DNA of 64,000 nucleotides from Dugong dugon (lineage: Eukaryota > Chordata > Mammalia > Sirenia > Dugongidae): the NCBI GenBank assembly GCA_030035585.1, contig CM057466.1, forward strand, positions 57,729,233-57,793,232. Direction: 5' to 3'. Numbering within the stretch: the stretch's first letter is position 1; the number at the start of each line of letters is the position of its first letter. This document shows, in pieces, positions 44,097 to 52,350 of this stretch. The notes under the pieces were generated by a model, which ran no database searches, had not been told where the DNA came from, and was given only the letters and a program-made list of their open reading frames with translations. Made by a program: the position numbers and the translations under genes.

Positions 44097-45505
44097 TCCA
44101 AGGAAGCAGACTCTAACATGGACTTTTAGAGCTGGATCACCTGCCAGCTGGCTAACAGTGAGGACCACATTACTGCTGATTGGTGGAGCACTTATATGTC
44201 TGGCATGCTGCAGCAGTACAATTGTTAAGATTTTTACATGTGGTGAACTGGGATGGGACACCAGAGGAAGGGGATATATTGGCAGTTGTAATGTCTCAGG
44301 CCTTTATGGAAGAACTAATTATAAGGACAATGGAATACAATAGCTGTTGCTGAGTGTCACTGATGCATTGGAAAAACACAATCAAAGGCTGAGGATAATT
44401 ATCAATTTAAGAGGAAGTACAGAACTTTTAGAGATCCTTCTTGGCAGGAGATAAAGAGCTTTTTATCTCCTATATCCAGATGACAAAAATCTGAGGATCA
44501 GGCTCAGGATTTAATTATAAGAGTAGCAGAATTCCAGAGAAAAGTGAATTGTCAGTCCTGGAAAGCTATGTCAAAGTCAGGGCCCTAGTGGGAGTAAGGG
44601 TATCTAGGTTGATTCACTCAAACAATTTGAAGCCCCAGATACCCCTTACGCTCTGGGCCTAAGAAATAGCTTACTCCTCTTTATTAAAAAGCTAGCTTTC
44701 CACTCCACCACCCTTACTTGAGGAAAATGCATGAGTCTCCCATCACCCCACCCCACCCCATCCCCAAAATCTAATCCCTCTTCTCCTCATGACCATCAGA
44801 CCAATATCTAGGGTCAAGTCTCCACATAACCCAGAAGAGAATTCCTGGGCCTGCTAAAGGAGGAAAAGGACTATATGTCGACCGAGCTGCAGGATCTAGC
44901 CTGTGTGTACCAGCAGGAGCTGGGAACATATGCATGAGATTGGATTTCGAGGGTGCTGGATCAATAGAAACGGAACATAAGGCTGAACAAGGGAGAGTTT
45001 ATCAATATGGGAGCACTATCCTGAAATATAGGATTTAACAGCCTAGCAAGGACCCCAGGAGTCAGTGCTACAATGTTGACCGGATAACTCTTGGACACAG
45101 AGAAATCAACGAATTACACTAACTGAAGTAGAAATGTTAGAACGGTCTTGGAAGATGGTGTAAGCAGTGATCAAAAGACTCAGAAAAACAGTGGCTAGAA
45201 CAGATATACTGTATAAAGCCATAAACTCAGAGTTGAATATATTCCATGGGAGAGCCTGGAGAAGATCCTATTTTCCAAAATCATAAGGAATGAGCCAATG
45301 AGAGGAGCACCAGCATCGCTGAGAAGCTCCATGACGGCTATCCTCTACAGGCCAGATACATATATCATAAGAAACAGAAATATGAGAGTGAAAGTTAGGG
45401 GGCAGGAGCCTTGGATGTCAGAAAGATACGGAAATTTTTTAATAGAGCACAGCACCCTTGGGGCAAGATAGATGGGCAGCCAATCTATATGGGATGAAGT
45501 TCTTC
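44097..45505 (+). mobile_element. ERVL internal region, gag side
   Basis: Follows the primer site and has GTGGTGAACTGGGATGGGAC, CACCAGAGGAAGGGGATATA, GACAATGGAATACAATAGCT and AGAGGAGCACCAGCATCGCT. Several blocks line up with 1805-2010 and 2280-2370 in the first ERVL. All frames are broken; no pol part follows, so it is a 3'-truncated copy. The right edge is approximate. Confidence 0.6.
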
Positions 45506-45811
45506 TTTATAAAACTCCAGCTAACACATCACCATTTTGTCACCCTTATGAAATAATAATGAATGTAAACAACAATCATCAATGGGCACTAAAAACCCTA
45601 GGCTGGTTGATGGGAAGCTTTCTAATGCATGGATAAGTTTAGAATCACCAACAATGGAATAACCAGGTATTGTGTCTCCTGATACGATGTAATAGAAAGT
45701 ACAAGGCACCAATTATGTAATACTCTGCTTCCCCCCCACCCCTGCAAAAACTGAACTTCAGTATAAAAAAGCCTTTATAACTTAATACTAATTTTCAGTG
45801 AATACAGGGTA
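45506..45811. other. Unassigned sequence
   Basis: About 300 bases between the ERVL remnant and the next SINE. A C-run lies at 45731-45742. It looks like an antisense piece of an old repeat that I cannot name. Confidence 0.4.
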
Positions 45812-46010
45812 TAGAGGTGGTACTATGGTTAAGCACTCAGCTGCCAACCAAAAGGTTGGCAGTTTGAACCCACCCTGTGACTACACAGGAGAAAGACCTG
45901 GCGATCTGCTCCTGTAAAGATTACAGTCTAGAAAACCCAATGGGGCAGTTCTACTCTGTCACATGGGGTCACTATAAGTCAAAATCGACTTGATGCACCT
46001 AATAACAACA
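45812..46010 (+). mobile_element. AfroSINE long form with RTE-like tail
   Basis: GAGGTGGTACTATGGTTAAG (A box), CAACCAAAAGGTTGGCAG, TTTGAACCCACC, GGCGATCTGCTCCTGTAAAG, AAAACCCAATGGGGCAG, then TCAAAATCGACTTGATGCAC and CTAATAACAACAC. The end matches the RTE tail CACCTAACAACAAC instead of the usual CAATGGGTTTGG. Confidence 0.85.
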
Positions 46011-46025
46011 CAGAGAAACAAATCA

Positions 46026-46196
46026 AAGGACGCCATGAGGTCAAAATAAGCAAGTCTAAAATGCAGAACATTCTATGGATGAATTACCCAGTTTCTTCAA
46101 CAAATAATCAGAGAAAATGAGGTAGGACTATTACAGGTTAAAAGAAAATTAAGAGATATAACAACCTAATGCAGTATGTAGACTTTGTTTAGATCC
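46026..46196 (+). mobile_element. L1 3'UTR, old, split by MaLR LTR
   Basis: AATTACCCAGTTTCTTCAAC, AGAGATATAACAACCTAATG and GACTTTGTTTAGATCC are late L1 3'UTR words. The element resumes at 46653 (GATTCTGATTAGAAAAAAAC) and fades by about 46900-47060. A purine-rich run lies at 46777-46832. Confidence 0.6.
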
Positions 46197-46652
46197 TGTA
46201 TTTTCCTAGTGTTGCTGTAACAAATTATCACACACTTACTGGCTTAAAACGACAAATTTATTATCTTACAGTTCTGGAGGTCAGAAGTCCAAAAATGGGT
46301 CTTTCTGAGCTAAAAGCAATGTATTGCCCTTCCTTCTGAAGGCTCTAGAGCAGAATCTTTTCCTTGCCCTTTCTAGCTTCTTGAGGCTGTCTGCATTCCT
46401 TAGCTTGTGGCTCCCTTCTAGCAATGGCATCAGTCTGACTTGTTTCCAGTCATCTCTTTCTCTGACTCTGACCTTTCTGCTTCCCTCTAAGGACCCCTGT
46501 GATTACACTGGGCCCACCCAGACAACTCAAGATAATCTTCCCATCTCAAGATCCTTAACTTAATCACACCTGCAAAGTCCCTTTTGCTATGTAAGGTTCC
46601 AGGGTTTAGGATGTGGACATCTTTGTGGGGGACTACTATTCTGTCTACCACA
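46197..46652 (-). mobile_element. MLT1-like MaLR LTR, antisense
   Basis: TGTATTTTCCTAGTGTTGCT, GTAACAAATTATCACACAC, TTTATTATCTTACAGTTCTG, GAGGTCAGAAGTCC and GGGGGACTACTATTCTG are the reverse complement of a MaLR LTR. GATCC (46192-46196) and GATTC (46653-46657) flank it as a 5-bp duplication with one mismatch. Confidence 0.8.
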
Positions 46653-47075
46653 GATTCTGATTAGAAAAAAACCAACTGTAAAAAGATGTTTTTCGCACAG
46701 AGAAATTTAACCATAGATTGGATTATAAAGCAAATTATAAAATATATGAGTACATATTAATATATAAAAGTAATGACTGAAGAGAGAAAGAAGGAAAGAA
46801 ACAGGGAAGGAGGGAGTAAGGGAGAAAAGCAAGTGACAGATGTTCATTACAGAAGAATTTCAAATAATATATGTAAATATTCCAGCAGGATGTGAAGCGT
46901 AATCCTCCCACACCCACCATTCCCCCTTCAGCTTGGGCTGGACTTGGTGACTCCCTTCCAAAGAACAGAGTATGGAAGTGAACAACAGTAAACTTACAAT
47001 GGAGAAACCTGCCGAAACACTACCTTAACCAAATAATCAAGATTAATATCACCAATGATGTCATGTGAATATCAT

Positions 47076-47437
47076 CATCATTGTGGTTGTCATCCTCATT
47101 AGCTATAGTTGAGTCAGCCCCCAACTCATGGCAAACCCATGCACAACGGAACTAAATGCTGCCCAATCCTGCACCATTCCCCATGATCAATTGCGGGTTG
47201 GACTGTTGTGATCCACAGGGTTTTCACTGGCTGATTTTCAGAAGTAGATAGCTAGGCCTTTCTTCCTAATTGGTCTTAGCCTAGAAGATCCCCTGAAACA
47301 TGTTCTGCATCACAGCAACATGCAAGCATCCACTGACGGATGGGTGATGGCTGCATGTGAGGTGCACTGGCCAAAATCGAACCCAGGTCTCCCACAAAGA
47401 AGGTGAGAATTCTACCACTGAACCACCACTGCCCACA
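47076..47437 (-). mobile_element. tRNA-Gly-type SINE with target duplication
   Basis: Minus-strand head GTGGGCAGTGGTGGTTCAGT, GGTAGAATTCTCACCTTC, very close to tRNA-Gly, with GACCTGGGTTCGATTTTG (B box). The body shares GGAAGAAAGGCCTAGCTATC and AAAACCCTGTGGATC with 39872-40172. TGAATATCAT flanks it at 47066-47075 and 47438-47447. Confidence 0.9.
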
Positions 47438-47449
47438 TGAATATCATAT

Positions 47450-47641
47450 ACCCCCTCATATCATGTGATAAGAAGGGCATTTTACCCCTGAGGGACCAAG
47501 CAACTGGGCTGAGGGCTGGGGCCCATGGTCTCAGGGGACATCTAGCTCAACTGGCATAACACAGTCTATAAAGAAAATGTTTTACATCTGACTGTGGTGA
47601 GTAGCGTCTGGGGTCTTAAAACCTGCAAACACTACAAGACT
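47450..47641 (+). mobile_element. Afrotherian L1 3'UTR fragment, sense
   Basis: CTCAGGGGACATCTAGCTCA, ACTGGCATAACACAGTC and GTCTGGGGTCTTAAAACCTG match the sense copy at 62840-62945. Both ends are truncated. Confidence 0.75.
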
Positions 47642-49302
47642 ATAGCCTTCAGTATGGATTGCACCTCAACATAAAGAACACAAAAATCCTCACAGCTGGA
47701 CCAACAAGCAACATCATGATAAACAGAGAAAAGCTTGAAGTTGTCAAGGGTTTCATTTTACTTGGAGCCACAATCAATGCCCATGGAAGCAACAGTCAAG
47801 AAATCAAACCATGTATTGCACTGGGCAAATCTGCTGCAAAGGCCTCTTTAAAGTGTTAAAAAGAAAAAACGTCACTTTGAGGATTAAGGTGTGCCTGACC
47901 CAAGCCATGGTATTTTCAGTCACCTCATATGCATGTGAAAGCTGGACAATGAATAAGGAAGACTGAAGAAGAATTGACGCCTTTGAATTATGGTGTTGCT
48001 GAAGAATACTGAATACACCATGGACTGCCAGAAGAACAAACAAATCTGTCTTGGAAGAAGTACAGCCAGAATGCTCCTTAGAAGGGGGATGGCAAGACTT
48101 CACCTCATGTACTGTTTTTTTTTTTTTTTTTTAATTGTTGTAGTTTAAGTTAAAGTTTACAATTCAAGTTAGTCTCTCATACGAAAACTTATACATACAT
48201 TGTTATGGGACCCTAACTGTTCTCCCTATACTGTGACAGCACACTCCTCCTTTCCACCCGATTTCCCATGTCCATTCAACCAGCTCCTGACCCTCTCTGC
48301 CTTCTCATCTCACCTCTGGACAGGAGCTTCCCATTTAGTCCCATTTATCTATTTGAGCTAAGAAGCACACTCTTCACAAGTATCATTTTATGTCCCACAG
48401 TCCAGTCTAATCTTTGTCTGAAGAGCTGGCCTCGAGAATTGTTTTAGTTCTGGGTTGACAGAGAGTCTGCAGGCCATGCTTTCTGAGGTTCCTCCAGTCT
48501 CAGTCAGACCATTAAGTCTGGTCTTCTTACTAGAATTTGAGTTCTGCACCCCACCTTTCTCCTGCTCCTTCCGGAACTCTCTGTTGTGTTCCCTGTCAGG
48601 GCAGTCATTGGTGGTAGCTGGGCACCATCTAGTTCTTCTGGTCTCAGGCTGATGCAGTCTCTGCTTTATGTGGCCCTTTCTGTCTCTCGGGCTAATACTT
48701 CCCTTGTGTCTTTAGTGTTTTTCATTCTCCTTTACTCCAGGTGGTTGGGACCAATTGATGCATCTTAGATGGCCACTTGCTAGCTTTTAAGACCCCAGAT
48801 GCCACTCACCAAAGTAGGATGCAGAACATTTTCTTAATAAACTTTGTTATGCCAACTGATCTAGATGTCCGTGGAAAGCATGGGCCCCAGACCCCCATCC
48901 CTGCTACTCTGTCCCTTGAAATGTTTGATCGTATTCAGGAAACTTTTTAGCTTTGGTTTAGTCCAGTTGTGCTGACTTCCCCTGTAGTGTGTGCTGTCCT
49001 TCCCTTCACGTAAGATAGTTCTTGTCTACTATCTAGTTACACCTCACGTACTTTGGATATTTTATCAGGAAGGACCAGTCCCTGGAGAGGGACATCATGC
49101 TTGGTAAAGTCAAGGGTCAGCAAAAAAAGAGGAAGACCCTTAACGAGATGGACTGACACAGTGGCTACAACAAGGGGCTCAAACATAGCAACGATTATGA
49201 GGATGCCGCAGGCTGGGCAGTGTTTCCTTCTGTTGTATGAAGGGTCGCGGTAAGTCGGAACCGAGTTGACGGCACCTAACAACAACAACAACAACAACAA
49301 CA
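47642..49302 (+). mobile_element. RTE-type LINE, 5'-truncated, split by an L1
   Basis: Left part 47642-48111 encodes broken pieces of the RTE C-terminal region (NTKILTAGPTSNIMIN, ALGKSAAKASLK at 47659-47859). Right part 49044-49302 gives GGACCAGTCCCTGGAGAGGG, AAGAGGAAGACCC, GACACAGTGGCTACAACAAG and the end CGGAACCGAGTTGACGGCAC, CTAACAACAACAAC, with about eight AAC units. The L1 at 48112-49043 separates them; CACCTCATGTACT and CACCTCACGTACT at the junctions are its target duplication. Confidence 0.9.
48112..49043 (-). mobile_element. Afrotherian L1 3'UTR, antisense, inside the RTE
   Basis: T-run at 48114-48132, then TTACAATTCAAGTTAGTCTC, TAGCTGGGCACCATCTAG, CTTTTAAGACCCCAGATGCC and CCCCTGTAGTGTGTGCTGTC, parallel to 7926-9572. 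The two 13-bp RTE-derived junction words differ at one position, which shows an insertion after the RTE copy was in place. Confidence 0.9.
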
Positions 49303-49467
49303 ACATCAGTATCTTAGTTCTGACAAATGTACCACGATAATGTAAGATTTTAACAATGGGAGAAATTGGATGAGAGTTATATAAGAACTCTCGTGTAGCA
49401 TTGTTGCAACTTTTCCATAAATCTAAAATTATTCTTAAATAAATGTTTATTTTTTAAAAATGCTGAT
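49303..49467 (+). mobile_element. L1 3' end, sense
   Basis: TGACAAATGTACCACGATAA, GGGAGAAATTGGATGAGAG, AGAACTCTCGTGTAGCATTG and AAATCTAAAATTATTCTTAA with an A/T-rich tail are the 3' terminus of an old mammalian L1 subfamily. Confidence 0.75.
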
Positions 49468-49481
49468 AGTTATTGCCTAAT

Positions 49482-49674
49482 CCATTGCCATCAAGTTGAT
49501 TCCCACTCATAGCAGCCCGATAGGACAGAGTAGAACTTCCCCATAGGGTTTCTAAGGCTGTAACTTTTATGGAAGCAGACTGCCACATCTTTCTCCCAGA
49601 GAGCGGCTGGTGGGTTCAAACTGCTGACCCTTTGGTTAGCAGCTGAGCTCTTAACCACTGCACCACTAGGGCTC
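49482..49674 (-). mobile_element. AfroSINE, long form, with 14-bp duplication
   Basis: CCATTGCCATCAAGTTGATT, GTAGAACTTCCCCATAGGG, AAGGCTGTAACTTTTATGG, CACATCTTTCTCCCAGAGAG and TTAACCACTGCACCACTAGG. AGTTATTGCCTAAT (49468-49481) and AGTTATTACCTAAT (49675-49688) flank it with one mismatch. Confidence 0.9.
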
Positions 49675-49980
49675 AGTTATTACCTAATTACCCTCATAAA
49701 AAGGTTATAACATTTCGAACTTTCATCAATAATGTATGGTAATGGATGGTGGCATCTGAATTTCTGGAGTTCTATTAGAGTTGAAATAGAACCATAGCTA
49801 CGTGAGGTAGAGGTATGTGTGGCAGGCAGAATTCTAAGATGGCCCTTAAGATTCCCAGTCTGTATAATCTCCAACCCTTGGCTGTGGATGGGACCTGTGA
49901 ATATGACAGATGTCACTCCTATGATTAGGATATGCTATACAGCAAAGGTAAAAGGATTTTTGCAGATGTAATTAAGGTCT

Positions 49981-50054
49981 GGGCAGTTTCATTCTGTTGT
50001 ACATAGGGTCACTATGAGTCGGAACTGACTTGATGGCACCTAAGAACAACAACA
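49981..50054 (+). mobile_element. Very short RTE 3' tail insertion
   Basis: GGGCAGTTTCATTCTGTTGT, ACATAGGGTCACTATGAGTC, GGAACTGACTTGATGGCAC, CTAAGAACAACAAC is only the last 74 bases of the RTE. AATTAAGGTC before it and AATTAAGGCC after it look like the target duplication. It shows RTE insertion with extreme 5' truncation. Confidence 0.8.
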
Positions 50055-50074
50055 ATTAAGGCCCCTAATCAATT

Positions 50075-50254
50075 AATTAGCAGCCCTGGTGGCACAACGG
50101 TTAAAGGGATCAACTGCTAATCCAAAGGTTGGCAGTTTGAAACCACTAGCCACTCCGTGGGAGAAAGATGTGGCAGTCTGCTTCTGTAGAGATTCACATC
50201 TTGGAAACCCTATGGGGTCACTATGAGTCAGAAGCGACTCAATGGCAGCAGGTT
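50075..50254 (+). mobile_element. AfroSINE, long form
   Basis: CAGCCCTGGTGGCACAACGG, CTGCTAATCCAAAGGTTGGC, CTCCGTGGGAGAAAGATGTG, GGCAGTCTGCTTCTGTAGAG and GAAGCGACTCAATGGCAGCA. TAATCAATT at 50066-50074 and 50255-50263 is the target duplication. Confidence 0.9.
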
Positions 50255-50612
50255 TAATCAATTGACCTTGAGTTAATCAAAACAGAGATTATCCTGGGTA
50301 GGCCTGACCTAAAGGTGAGTCGTTTAAAAGAGGGTATAGACATTGAAGACTTTAATGGCAGAGTCTCTATCTATCTAAGTTTTACAACTGCAGGGAAATG
50401 AATTCTGCCAACAACACGAGCTGGGAAGAGGAGGCCAAGTCTCAATGAGAACACAGACCCAGCCAACACCTTGACTGCAGCTTTGTGAGACCCTGAACAG
50501 AGGACCCAGTTAAAACATGCCTATAGAAACCGTGAGATAATAAGTGTGTGTTGTTCTAAGTTGCTAGATTTGTGGCGATTTGTTACACAGTGATAGAAAA
50601 CTAACATAGTAC

Positions 50613-51584
50613 ATGTGAATAAGGGCACAACTCCTAGAATAAAGGGGTTAACAAGTGCTGGCACTGGGTTAACCTTGGCATCTACGCTCAGTGGGCTGAT
50701 GTATATTCAGGAAGCCAAAGTAAAAAGCCAGTCATTAAAAGATGGTTGGTGTTAACAGGAAAGGTTACAGCTCAAATAGACACGTAGGTACACTGGGAAC
50801 TATTTTGGTTCAGGATACATGCTGTCAAGACTTTGCCTTCAGAGACAAAGGGATTGGGCATATTAAAAGTCTTTCCATACCTTAGTATTGGGCAGAGCTG
50901 GGCAGAGCTGGAGCAGGTATAATCCTTTCTTTCTCCTTTTCTCTCTCTTTCCTTCTCTCCCTCAATCCCTCCTTCCTCCTCTCTTTTCTTTTTTACTCAT
51001 TAGGGCTAGCTCTTAAGAACTTCTCATAGTCTGGTGAAGCACATACTGGCTCAGGTACCAATTTATAAAAAGGGAAAGGTAACTTACCAGATATGTTTCC
51101 ATGAGCATCTCACACACTTCTGTCCCCACGGCACACACTGACAGCCCAGGAGATTGTTACCTTTACCTTTTCAGTAGGAGGCCTGAAGTATCCCATACTA
51201 ACACTATCCTATACAAACACTATCCCATACAAATGGGCTATTAAGGCAAAGTGTCAGCTGCCTCGTGTGACTGATAGTCTCTGAGGAGTTGGCAGATTTC
51301 TGAAATCTTTAAGACAAACTCTATACAAGCATCTGAGTGATTCACTCTCCTTAAAGACGTTTACAAAAGCCCAGGACTTTTCCTGGGTATGGCAGCATCA
51401 GTAGACAGTAGGCCCCTCTCTTTACCAACAGACTAAACCTAATACCCAAAAAAGTAGGTGTGAAAATACTTTTCATTAAATCAAAAATAATCCTTAGAGC
51501 CACAAGTGCTAAAGTAAAGCAGAAAGATTTTTCTTTAAGCTTCATTTGTAGGCACTTAAATCTCAATACTCTTCAGCCATGCAG
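50613..51584. other. Unassigned sequence with small tandem repeats
   Basis: Mostly unique. A polypyrimidine tract lies at 50923-50996. A 16-bp unit (ATCCCATACTAACACT and variants) is repeated about 2.9 times at 51190-51237, and GGGCAGAGCT is doubled near 50887-50907. No gene is supported. Confidence 0.6.
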
Positions 51585-51905
51585 TTATCTGCAGGGATCA
51601 CTTCTTTCAGGTCTTTACACAAAGATCACCTTGTCAGTAAGGCCTTCCCTGACCACCCTATATAAAACAGAATCTGCCACCAACCGCAGGACTTCCTTTC
51701 TCTCTTATCCTTCTTTATTTTTCTCCCTAGAACTTGTCATCACCAGGCATATTATACAATATGTTTGTTTATATAACATTCTCTGTCCTTCACAATAAAC
51801 TTCATTTGGGCCAGGATTTGGTCTATTTTATTCTTCATGGTCTCCCATTTTTTTTAGAACAGTGCCCGGACAGTAATATATGCTCAATAAATATGTGTTG
51901 AATGA
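51585..51905 (+). mobile_element. L2 LINE 3' end
   Basis: AAGGCCTTCCCTGACCACCC, TAGAACTTGTCATCACCAGG, GGGCCAGGATTTGGTC, AGAACAGTGCCCGGACAGTA and ATGCTCAATAAATATGTGTT follow the L2 3' consensus order over 300 bases. It is the best preserved L2 here. Confidence 0.9.
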
Positions 51906-51907
51906 GA

Positions 51908-52350
51908 CAAAAACTGATAACAATCCAATGTCCACTAACAGGTGAGTGGATAAACAGGATGCAGTACAGCCATACAATGGACTACCACTCAGCAAACTGA
52001 AGGGAGAAAATACTGGTATATGCAGTAATACATGCATGAGTCTCAAAATCATTCTGCTGAGTCAAAGAAGCCAGACACCAAGGAGTAAATATTATATGAT
52101 TCCATTTGTATAAAATGCAAACAAAAAGCAGCTCAGTGGTAGCATAGGACCAGGGATAGAGTGAGGGATGGACTGCAAAGGAGTACAAGGAATCTTTAGG
52201 GGGCCATTGACATGTCCTGTATTCTAATTATGATGATGGTTTCACAGGTACATACAACTGTCAAAAGTTACCAAATTTCATGCTTTAAATGGATGCAGGT
52301 TATTGTGCATAAATTATTCACCAATAAAGCTAAAATGGGAAAAAAAGTTT
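51908..52350 (+). mobile_element. L1 3' end, sense, old
   Basis: AATCCAATGTCCACTAACAG, GGATAAACAGGATGCAGTAC, AGCCATACAATGGACTACC, CAAAGAAGCCAGACACC and CAATAAAGCTAAAATGGG then an A-run give the late ORF2 to poly-A order of an old L1. Confidence 0.8.

Larger units (their letters stand above)
49818..50612 (+). mobile_element. MLT1-like MaLR LTR holding two insertions
   Basis: Starts TGTGTGGCAGGCAGAATTCT, AAGATGGCCC and ends GATAATAAGTGTGTGTTG, GATTTGTTACACAGTGATAG, AAAACTAACATAG, the terminal pattern of MLT1-type LTRs. Two retroposons interrupt it: a 74-bp RTE tail at 49981 and a SINE at 50075. Without them the LTR is about 530 bp. Confidence 0.8.

Noticed and set aside
47395..47437. tRNA-Gly gene on the minus strand
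   Set aside because: The tRNA-like head continues into a SINE body and a target duplication flanks the whole unit; no complete cloverleaf with a 3' acceptor arm is present.
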